Source of the DNA: an uncultured SAR86 cluster bacterium | GTDB lineage: Bacteria > Pseudomonadota > Gammaproteobacteria > Magnimaribacterales > D2472 | DNA length: 64,000 nucleotides | NCBI GenBank assembly: GCA_902518715.1 | Contig: CABYHU010000001.1 | Span: 124,001 to 188,000, forward strand | Reading direction: 5' to 3' | Part shown: one piece after another, positions 1-9,100 of the stretch | Numbering within the stretch: position 1 is the stretch's first letter | How the letters are laid out: each line of letters starts with the position of its first letter | The notes under the pieces: generated by a model | The model's database searches: none | Told to the model about the DNA's origin: nothing | What the model saw: the letters and a program-made list of their open reading frames with translations, nothing else | Program-made: the position numbers and the translations under genes

Positions 1-839
1 TATCTCCATTTTTTGTTCCAGGATCGATAATTAATATGACACCTGGATACTTAAGTATTATTAAAGGATATACAGGTCCAAATTTATCTATCGTGACTGC
101 GTGCGCATCAAGTAATCATGCTATTGGAACTAGTGCAAGATTAATAGCTTATGGAGATGCAGATGTTATGGTTACAGGAGGTTCTGAAATGGCAACTACA
201 CCGTTGGGGGTTTCAGGTTTTCTTGCATCAAGAGCTTTAAGTAAATCCGATGATCCAAAAACAGCAAGTAGGCCATGGGACAAAGATCGTGATGGTTTTG
301 TATTGTCAGATGGAGCCGCAATTCTAATATTAGAAGAATATGAACATGCAAAAAAAAGATCAGCGAATATTTATGCAGAAGTTATTGGTTTTGGCATGAG
401 TTCGGATGCTTATCATATGACTGCACCATCAGAAGATGGAACCGGAGCTTCATTATCAATTTCTAGGGCAATATCAGATGCAGGCATTTCAACAAATGAT
501 ATTGATTATATAAATGCTCATGCAACATCAACACCTCTGGGTGATCTTGCAGAATGTAATGCAGTTAAATCTATTTTTGATTCACCTCCGCCCATTAGTT
601 CAACTAAATCGATGACGGGCCACACCCTGGGTGCTGCTGGAGCAGTAGAATCAATATTTTCAATTTTATCTATTGTTAATAATATTTCTCCACCAACAAT
701 TAATTTAAATAATCCTGATGATGGCTGTGATTTAGATTTCATTCCAAAAGAAGCCAGAGATATGAAAATAGATGTTTCGTTAAATAATTCATTTGGTTTT
801 GGTGGAACTAACTCAACTCTTATTTTTAAGTCCGTCTAA
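1..839 (+). CDS. fabF: 3-oxoacyl-[acyl-carrier-protein] synthase II (5' truncated by window edge)
   Basis: Frame is open upstream of the listed ATG ([12 protein letters not shown]...); thiolase-fold motifs [46 protein letters not shown]. Confidence 0.95.
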   Translation, partial: SPFFVPGSIINMTPGYLSIIKGYTGPNLSIVTACASSNHAIGTSARLIAYGDADVMVTGGSEMATTPLGVSGFLASRALSKSDDPKTASRPWDKDRDGFVLSDGAAILILEEYEHAKKRSANIYAEVIGFGMSSDAYHMTAPSEDGTGASLSISRAISDAGISTNDIDYINAHATSTPLGDLAECNAVKSIFDSPPPISSTKSMTGHTLGAAGAVESIFSILSIVNNISPPTINLNNPDDGCDLDFIPKEARDMKIDVSLNNSFGFGGTNSTLIFKSV

Positions 840-1799
840 TTGATAAAATATCTACCAAGATTATCCGCTATTTTTCTCATAGCATTATTTACACTCTATG
901 GATCATTAAAAAGCTTTTATAACAATAAAATAACAATTGAATCATTCACATATGAAGTAAAACCTAACTCCTCGGTATTAGATTTGTATAACGGAATATA
1001 TGATCCTAATAATTTCTTTGAAAAATCATTATTTTTAATTGGAATTTACTTATTTGATTTACGTACTATTCAGGCTGGAGAATATCTAATAGATGATAGT
1101 CTCTACAAGGTACTTACTAAGATGAAGTTAGGCGAAACCATTACTTATAAATTTGTTATAAGTGATGGGACGAACAAGTTTGATTTAGGTTCATATATAA
1201 ATACCTTAAAACTAAATAATGATTGTAAAGATTTTTCATGCATTGATTTAATTAATAATTCAATTGAAGGTCTTCTTTTACCAGATACATATTTTTATAA
1301 AAAGAATACAAATTTATCTTTGCTACTGAATAAATCATCAGCAGAATTAAAAAATTATGTAGACATTATCTGGAAAGATAAACCAATAGATAATCCCCTA
1401 AAGACTAAATATGAAGGAATCATCCTTGCATCAATCATTGAAAAAGAATCATCAAGCTTAGAAGAAAAAATGAAAATTGGAGGAGTGTTTTTAAATAGAC
1501 TTAAAATAAAAATGAAACTTCAGGCTGATCCAACAATAATTTATGGATTAATGCCAGATTTTAATGGTGATATAACAAAAAAGGACCTTAGGGATAAGAG
1601 TAATTTATACAACACCTATGTAATCAAAAGCCTTCCACCAACACCCATCTCAATGCCAACAAAATCATCACTTGATGCAGCAATAATGAATTCTCCAAAT
1701 GAATACTTATTTTTTGTGGCAGATGGAGAAGGTAAACATATTTTTACCAAAACTTACAATGAGCATTTAGAATATGTAAATCTTTATCAAAAAAAATGA
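840..1799 (+). CDS. mltG: Endolytic murein transglycosylase MltG (YceG-like), TTG start
   Basis: N-terminal TM; IIEKESSSLEEK...VFLNRLKIKMKLQADPTIIYG motif; position between fabF and tmk. Confidence 0.93.
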   Translation: MIKYLPRLSAIFLIALFTLYGSLKSFYNNKITIESFTYEVKPNSSVLDLYNGIYDPNNFFEKSLFLIGIYLFDLRTIQAGEYLIDDSLYKVLTKMKLGETITYKFVISDGTNKFDLGSYINTLKLNNDCKDFSCIDLINNSIEGLLLPDTYFYKKNTNLSLLLNKSSAELKNYVDIIWKDKPIDNPLKTKYEGIILASIIEKESSSLEEKMKIGGVFLNRLKIKMKLQADPTIIYGLMPDFNGDITKKDLRDKSNLYNTYVIKSLPPTPISMPTKSSLDAAIMNSPNEYLFFVADGEGKHIFTKTYNEHLEYVNLYQKK

Positions 1800-2386
1800 A
1801 AATTATTAGCTTTGAAGGTATTGAAGGAGTAGGGAAGTCTACACAAATAGATTTACTTCATGATTATCTATTGAAAGAAGGAAAAAGTGTTAAAAAGTTC
1901 CGTGAACCTGGATCCACTATTCCAAGTGAGAGAATTAGAAATATTTTACTTGATGCCAATCTAACTTTAACGAGCCAAACTGAGCTGCTGTTAATGTATG
2001 CAAGTAGATCGGAGTTGGTTGCAAATGAGATCCTATCAAATCAACATGATTTTATTTTATTAGATAGATATTTTGATGCCTCAATGGCTTATCAAGGATA
2101 TGGGAGAAATCTTGATAAAGATTTTATAAACTCTTTAAAAACTTTTATTAATGCCCCTGATCCAGACTTAACAATCCTACTAGATATTGATCCAGTAAAA
2201 GGTTTTGAAAGAAAATTGGGAGATTCTATGGATAGAATTGAGTCATCTGGCTTGAAGTTCTTTAATGATGTAAGGAGTGGGTATTTAGAATTAGCTAATC
2301 AATATCCTAGGATAAAGTGTATAGATGCAGAAAAGGATGCAAATACTATTAGTTTGGAAATTATAAATCTGGTAAAAAACTTATAA
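1796..2386 (+). CDS. tmk: Thymidylate kinase
   Basis: FEGIEGVGKSTQ P-loop, REPGST, DRYFDASMAYQGYGR motifs. Confidence 0.96.
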   Translation: MKIISFEGIEGVGKSTQIDLLHDYLLKEGKSVKKFREPGSTIPSERIRNILLDANLTLTSQTELLLMYASRSELVANEILSNQHDFILLDRYFDASMAYQGYGRNLDKDFINSLKTFINAPDPDLTILLDIDPVKGFERKLGDSMDRIESSGLKFFNDVRSGYLELANQYPRIKCIDAEKDANTISLEIINLVKNL

Positions 2387-2387
2387 G

Positions 2388-3299
2388 ATGAAAAATTTTC
2401 CTTGGATTGAAAAAAAAATCTCATCAATTGATTTAAATAACCTTTCACATGCATTAATTGTAGAGGGACAAGAGGGAGTTGGTAAAAATCAAATATGTCA
2501 GTATTTAATAAATGGACTTTTAAATGAGAAAAATAGCTATAATCTAATTAAAAATAATTCACATCCTGATTTATTTTGCATAAATAATGAAACATTAATT
2601 TCATATTTTCAAAGAGAGGATAAAGATAAATTAAAAAATAAAACAAAAAAAATTCCAGTAGGTTTTATTAGGGAAGCAATTGACTTCGTAATGTTAAAGT
2701 CTGGTTTAAGTAAAAATAAGATTCTTTTTATTGATGGAGCAGAAAATCTAACAATAAGTTCTCAAAATGCTCTTTTAAAAACTTTAGAAGAACCACCTCA
2801 AAATACTTACATAATTATTCAATCAAATAGATTTAAGTGCCTAAATCAAACAATCTATAGCAGATGTCAACTTATACATTTTAATAATCTTTCACAAGAT
2901 GAACTTTATAGCTGGGCAGAGGAGATTCTTCAAAATAAAAATGACAAATCTATAATACCAAGTTATATGACTCCAAAAAAAGTATCGCAACTCATAGAAG
3001 ATGGCTCATTCGAAGATCTAAAAATATTAAATAATCATTTATATACCTTATTTAACAAAGGAATTGATGGAAAAATAATAAGCGATGTAATTGATTTAAA
3101 TATAGATTTTAATGAAAAACTTAATTACATAATAGATTTTGCTTTATCTTCATCAAAGGAGGGTAACTCAAATATTCATCCTGTAAGGCTATCTGATTTT
3201 ATACAAGAACTTTCAAGCTTTAGGGAGAATTTATTTGAGATAAATTCTTTAAATCAAAGATACTCACTCCATCATCTACTCTTAAGAATACCCTGCTAG
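2388..3299 (+). CDS. holB: DNA polymerase III delta' subunit
   Basis: VEGQEGVGKNQ Walker A, NALLKTLEEPPQNTYIIIQSNRF (RFC box); downstream of tmk. Confidence 0.9.
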   Translation: MKNFPWIEKKISSIDLNNLSHALIVEGQEGVGKNQICQYLINGLLNEKNSYNLIKNNSHPDLFCINNETLISYFQREDKDKLKNKTKKIPVGFIREAIDFVMLKSGLSKNKILFIDGAENLTISSQNALLKTLEEPPQNTYIIIQSNRFKCLNQTIYSRCQLIHFNNLSQDELYSWAEEILQNKNDKSIIPSYMTPKKVSQLIEDGSFEDLKILNNHLYTLFNKGIDGKIISDVIDLNIDFNEKLNYIIDFALSSSKEGNSNIHPVRLSDFIQELSSFRENLFEINSLNQRYSLHHLLLRIPC

Positions 3300-3302
3300 A
3301 TT

Positions 3303-3527
3303 ATGAAATTTTTAATTTTTACTAAATATCGATGTTCGTATTGTGATCGAGCAAAAACCTTGATTGAGCAAAAGGGTTTTGAGTATGAATCAATTAATAT
3401 AGAGGAAGATAACAATATAGAAATTCTCCTTGAAAAGAATAAATATGCTAGAACAATGCCACAAATTTTTATTAATGATAAGCTTATTGGCGGTTACACA
3501 GATTTGGTCAAATATTTTGAGGAATAG
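3303..3527 (+). CDS. Glutaredoxin (GrxC-type, CSYC active site)
   Basis: 74 aa, YRCSYCDRAK, TMPQIFIN, GGYTDL. Confidence 0.93.
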   Translation: MKFLIFTKYRCSYCDRAKTLIEQKGFEYESINIEEDNNIEILLEKNKYARTMPQIFINDKLIGGYTDLVKYFEE

Positions 3528-3529
3528 AT

Positions 3530-5188
3530 ATGGTTCAATTTAATGATTTTTTAATAACTCTTGATGGATATCTTAGTGGTTCATGGTGGTTCCCAGTATT
3601 ATTAGTCGGAACAGGTATATTTTTTACAATCTATCTTGGCTTTCCCCAATTTAAGTTTTTTGGAAAAGCTTGGAATCTAGTTTCAGGTAAGAATCAAAAA
3701 GATGATGCAGAAGGAGAGACTTCTGGTTTTGAAGCTCTTACAACAGCCATGTCAGGTGCTGTTGGAACAGGAAATATAGGAGGGGTTGCATTAGCTATAT
3801 GGACAGGTGGTCCTGCGGCAATATTCTGGATGTGGATAACAGCAATTTTTGGAATGACAACCAAGTTTGTTGAAGTGACTATGGGGCATAAATATAGAAC
3901 AAAACTTGATGATGGTTCGATATCAGGTGGTCCAATGTATTACATTGAGCATGCATTAAATATGAAATGGGCAGGAATACTTTTTGCATTTCTTATGATG
4001 ATTACCGCAATCGGTTCAGGAAACATGCCTCAAATTAATAATATTGCTCTTGTAATGAGTACTGAATTTTCAGTTCCAAAAATATTCACTGGCTTATTTT
4101 TGGGTGCTTTGCTCTGGATAATTATTATTGGTGGTATAAAAAGAATAGCATCAGTAGCAAGTAAGATTATTCCAATTATGGGTTTAATATATTTTGGTGG
4201 AGCCCTAGTAATACTTGCAGAAAATTATCAGAATATTATTCCTTCATTTAATGCAATATTTGCTCAAGTATTTACTGGATCAGCAGCAGTAGGAGGATTT
4301 TTGGGAGCAAGTTTTGCAATGAGTTTAAAATATGGTGTAGCAAGGGGCTTATACTCAAATGAAGCTGGTCAAGGCTCATCACCAATTGCTCATGCCTCAT
4401 CAAAAAATACATCCATCGATCAAGGTATTGTTTCAATACTAGAACCTTTTATAGATACTATTGTTGTTTGTAGTGTTACTGCTCTTGTAATTCTTTCAAG
4501 TGGAGTTTGGACTGAAAAATTTGATACTACTTTTTCTAAAACGGATATGGTAATTCTTGAGGGTACTTATAGTGATGAAGAAAATAATGATGGTACATAT
4601 AAATATCCTGATCATATGTCCCAACTAACAAACTATGTTCAGTCATTGAATTCTGATGTAAATGAATTTTCAGGAACTATAGAAGTCATAGATGGTAAAT
4701 TGACAGACACAGAAATTACAGTCTTACACTCAAGATCAATTGCCGAAAATATTGTCATTAAAGATGGAAATAATCTTTATTCAGGTGAATTAAATATTTC
4801 CCAAGGAAAAATTACTGAAGCTGTTGTAGTTGAAGGTAAATCCTTGGTAAGTTCAGCTGAACTAACTGCGAAGGCTTTCTCTCAAGGTACTTTTGGTGAA
4901 TACGGAGGTAAACTGGTAGCAATTTCTTTACTTTTATTTGCTTTTTCTACTGCTATAACCTGGTGTTATTATGGTGATAGATCAACAGCATATATTTTCG
5001 GTGAAAAGGCAGTTTTTTGGTATAGAAACTTCTATGTTTTATGCTTTGTTTTAGCTGCAGTTATTGATACAACAATTGTATGGAATATTGCATATGTAAG
5101 TGTAGCTTTAGTTTCGATACCTAACTTGATTGCACTATTTTTCTTAAGGAAAGAAGTTAAAGAGCTTTCTGACGAATACAAAGTTTAA
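3530..5188 (+). CDS. Sodium:alanine/glycine symporter (AGCS family) with an internal hydrophilic insertion
   Basis: AMSGAVGTGNIGGVALAIWTGGPAAIFWMW, SNEAGQGSSPIAHA, FAFSTAITWCYYGDRSTAYIFG; about 110 aa insertion before the last TM block. Confidence 0.93.
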   Translation: MVQFNDFLITLDGYLSGSWWFPVLLVGTGIFFTIYLGFPQFKFFGKAWNLVSGKNQKDDAEGETSGFEALTTAMSGAVGTGNIGGVALAIWTGGPAAIFWMWITAIFGMTTKFVEVTMGHKYRTKLDDGSISGGPMYYIEHALNMKWAGILFAFLMMITAIGSGNMPQINNIALVMSTEFSVPKIFTGLFLGALLWIIIIGGIKRIASVASKIIPIMGLIYFGGALVILAENYQNIIPSFNAIFAQVFTGSAAVGGFLGASFAMSLKYGVARGLYSNEAGQGSSPIAHASSKNTSIDQGIVSILEPFIDTIVVCSVTALVILSSGVWTEKFDTTFSKTDMVILEGTYSDEENNDGTYKYPDHMSQLTNYVQSLNSDVNEFSGTIEVIDGKLTDTEITVLHSRSIAENIVIKDGNNLYSGELNISQGKITEAVVVEGKSLVSSAELTAKAFSQGTFGEYGGKLVAISLLLFAFSTAITWCYYGDRSTAYIFGEKAVFWYRNFYVLCFVLAAVIDTTIVWNIAYVSVALVSIPNLIALFFLRKEVKELSDEYKV

Positions 5189-5193
5189 ATTTA

Positions 5194-6105
5194 ATGAAGC
5201 TAAAATATCTATGTTTGATATTTTTTATTAGCTCCTGCGGTGGTGGAGGTTCATCAGCAGTTTTAGTTCCTGATATTCAGCCTCCAACAAATTCGTATCA
5301 GGCAACTACATGCCTTAATTATGATGGCCCTACAGATAAGATAATTTGGATTGATGATTTTCTAGAGCTTTCATATCTCGATAATTGGTCACCAATGCTT
5401 GGTAATGGAGCTGAATATGGCATTCCAGGTTGGGGTAATAATGAAAGGCAGTTTTATACAGATGATGTTAAAAATTCCAATATTATTAATGGATGTTTAA
5501 GAATTACTCCATTAAATGAATCAAAGGAAGGATTTAACTATACATCGGCAAAACTTATAACTGAGAACAAAGTAGATTTTACACATCCAGGGAAAATAAC
5601 AGTAAGATTTAAATCTCCTGAGGGTGTTGGTATGTGGCCTGCAATCTGGATGTTGCCATCTGAATCCATTTTTGGTGGATGGCCTGCTAGTGGGGAAATA
5701 GATCTTGTTGAAGTACGAGGCGATAATATGCAGGAAATTTTATCTACAGTTCATTACGGTGCAGATCCTGCAAATCACAAATATCAAGGTGGGACCTATC
5801 TTTTAAGTCAATCTAATAACTTAAATGAGGTATTTCATGAGCTTGCTTTTATTTGGGAAGAGAATTCTATGCAATTTATTCTTGATAATGAATATACCGT
5901 ATTTGAAATAACTTCTAACCAGATAGGTTTTGGAGAGAATTATCCATTTAATGAAGTTTTTTATTTGATAATAAATGTTGCAGTTGGTGGGAATTTTGTT
6001 GGTAATTACGTCAATAATAATGACCTTTGTTATGCGGCTAATGCAGCTAGTTGTCCTGATGATAAGAGATTTCTTATAGATTGGGTAAAATATGAAACGC
6101 TTTAA
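5194..6105 (+). CDS. Glycoside hydrolase family 16 lipoprotein (laminarinase/beta-glucanase-like)
   Basis: Lipobox ISSCGGGGSS; GH16 catalytic signature GEIDLVEVRG; MWPAIWMLP; C-terminal NVAVGGNFVG. Confidence 0.92.
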   Translation: MKLKYLCLIFFISSCGGGGSSAVLVPDIQPPTNSYQATTCLNYDGPTDKIIWIDDFLELSYLDNWSPMLGNGAEYGIPGWGNNERQFYTDDVKNSNIINGCLRITPLNESKEGFNYTSAKLITENKVDFTHPGKITVRFKSPEGVGMWPAIWMLPSESIFGGWPASGEIDLVEVRGDNMQEILSTVHYGADPANHKYQGGTYLLSQSNNLNEVFHELAFIWEENSMQFILDNEYTVFEITSNQIGFGENYPFNEVFYLIINVAVGGNFVGNYVNNNDLCYAANAASCPDDKRFLIDWVKYETL

Positions 6106-6154
6106 AATTGAACGTTTTAATTTGCTGAAAACTCACTTAAAATAGAAACTCATT

Positions 6155-9100
6155 ATGTACCGCCATCTATATATATATTTTTCTTTATTATTTATCATTG
6201 CAAGTTGTGGCGGCGGTGGTGGTGGAGGAAGTACTCCTGAACCTCCAGTTCCAGGTGCAAGTATTACATTATCAATTTCTGATAATCAGATATATTTAGG
6301 TAATACAGTAACTCTAACTTGGACAACATCTAATGCATCTTCTTGCACAGCTTCAGGATCTTGGTCTGGCTCAAAAGCCTTATCAGGTTCCGAAACTATT
6401 ACGCCAGATTCAGAAGGTCAAAAAAGCTATACTTTAACTTGCTCTAATTCAGCAGGCACTTCAACGTCTAGAACAGTATCAACTAATGTTATTGGAAATT
6501 CCCAAGGTGTTGTAGTCGGTGCTAATTATATTTCTTCACCAACAGTAATTTTAGATATAAATTCAAACTACCAATCAGATGACGATGAACCATCAACTTC
6601 AGCAGATACTAATGGTATTTTCGAGCTACCTAATGACCCTCAAGATATTATTTCTTTTGGTGGTTCTGATAATTCATCTGGAGTTGACTTAACAAATCTA
6701 TCACTTTCTTATAAAGCATCATCAAGTACTTCGAGGGTTGTTTCGGCTCTAACATCACTAGACTATGCAAATACTGGAAGCACAGATATAAATACTCTAT
6801 TGAATTTAGATTCAAGTATTGATATTTACTCTGATAATCCAGTAACCGGAGTAAATTCAAGTTCAGCTGCAAATAAATACTATGAAGCAAATGCTCAGAT
6901 TTTTGTATTAGCATATGCTTTGCAAGCTTTTGTTAATGAAACAAACACATCATCAAACAATACAAAAACCTTTTTTGAAAGCTTGTATACATCTATTCAA
7001 CAAAATTTTGATTCAGGAGTCATTAATTTATCTGAGTTTATAGAAACAAGTAGCTTTATCGATGGATATATTGATAGTGTACTTAGCGCAAATAATATTT
7101 CTTTAAGTTCTTCAGCGTCGGATGATATTTCAAGTTCTGTATCAAGTGATCTTAAGTCTATTGTTAAATCAGTTGTAGAGAAGATATCTGTAAGAAATGA
7201 TTCCACTGCTACATCTGCAATCACTAATTATGCAACAGGTACTTTTTTAAATGATGTTATTGCATTAGCAAATGGAACAGCTGATGCAGTTCGAATTGCT
7301 TCTTATTCATCAAATTTAAATTCGCTTATTGCATCAGACCAAAATATTGATGAATCAAGTCTTGATCAAGTCTTAACGTTAACTGATGACTCAGTTTCAA
7401 CTGACGAAGATAACAGCTTAGAACTTACACCTTTAGAAAATGATGTTATTGATGCTGGAAGTGACTATTATGGATTATCTGTATCAATTTCTTCTCCATC
7501 AAATGGAACTGCATCACTAGATGCGACTAATAACATTACTTATTCACCAAATGAAAACTATTTTGGTTCTGATTCATTTACATACACAGTTAATATAGAT
7601 GGCACATCTGCATCAGCAAATATTGATGTTGATGTTATTAGTGTAAATGATCCGCCAATTTTTAAAGATTTTATTTCCACATCATCAATTGATGAAAATA
7701 TATTAAATGTTTTATCAGTAACTGTTGAAGATATTGAAAATGATGTTATTGGATATTCTTTATCAGGAAATGATGCGGAAAAACTTTCTATTTCAACTTC
7801 TGGCGCAATTACTTTTAAAACAAATCCAGATTTTGAAAATCCAGCAGATGCTAACTCAGATAACTCATATGAAATAACCGTTGAAGCTTCAGATGGAACA
7901 GATACTGTTAGCGACGATCTTGTTATAACAATTTTAAATGTGGAGAATGAGGGTAATCCAATTATTGAGGGTTTATCCTCTCAATCTGTTGATGAAAACG
8001 AATCTATTGGCATTTCATTTACAGTAACTGATCCACAAAATGACACAATAACTTACTCACTAAGTGGGGTAGATAAAGATTTATTTACATTAACTTTTGA
8101 TGGATTAAATGCATCGTTGACGTCATCTAGTAAAGATTATGAATTACCAGAAGATTCAGATTCAAATAATGTTTATCTGGTAAGTGTTAATTTTAGCGAC
8201 GAGTTAAATACAACATCTCAAGAGGTAGAAGTATCAATAAATAATACTAATGATAACGACCCAGTGCTTACTTCTAGTGAATCATTTACTGTTCCTGAAA
8301 ATCAACAGGCAGTTACCACACTTACCGCTACAGATGCTGATAATGATGATCTAACTTTTTCAATAAGTGGAGGCGATTCCTCTGATCTTGAAATTACAAA
8401 TTCAGGAATTTTAACGCTAAAAAGTAGTGCTAATTTTGAAGTTAAAAATAGTTATTCTCTTATTGCTATGGTAACAGATGGTATTAATAGCTCTTCTTCA
8501 TCAATTACAGTAAATATTTCTGATGTTAACGAACCTCCTGTATGGAATAATGCACTACAAACCGTTTTTGATTATCCTGAAAATACCACTGCAGTAGAAA
8601 CAATTGATATACCTGAAGATATAGCTGATGAAGATGGAGATGCATTGTCATACTCATTATCTGGAACAGATGGATCTTTATTTTCAATTTCAGGAAATGC
8701 AGTATCTTTTGTAGGAGCCCCTGATTATGAAAATCCATCTGATACAAATGGTGACAATATTTACAATTTAAATGTCATTGCTTCAGATGGTGAATTGTCA
8801 GCAACATCGCCAGAATTCACTCTCACGATAACTAACTTAAATGATAACGCCCCAACATTTGTTGATTTGGCTACAAATATAGAGGTAACAAATGGTCAAT
8901 CTAATGTTGTAGATATATCAACAATTGATGCTGATGGCGATGATGTAACTTTGTCTAAAAGCGGAATAGACAGTTCTTTATTTACCATCTCTGATTCTGG
9001 AAACTTATCATTTGCTTCAGCTCCTGACTTTGCAAATCCTGGTGATAGCAATGGGGATAATATTTATAAATTAAATGTATCAGTATCTGATGGATCATTT

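Noticed and set aside
518-742. 74-aa antisense ORF inside fabF
   Set aside because: Shadow ORF opposite a strongly conserved gene; no SD and no recognisable domain.
6648-7224. Two minus-strand ORFs (88 and 75 aa) inside the cadherin/S8 gene
   Set aside because: Low-complexity Leu/Tyr/Gln-rich or Ser/Thr-derived translations typical of antisense reading of AT-rich repeats.
8526-8747. 73-aa minus-strand ORF in cadherin repeats
   Set aside because: Composition (Leu/His/Met-rich) is an artefact of the repeat region.
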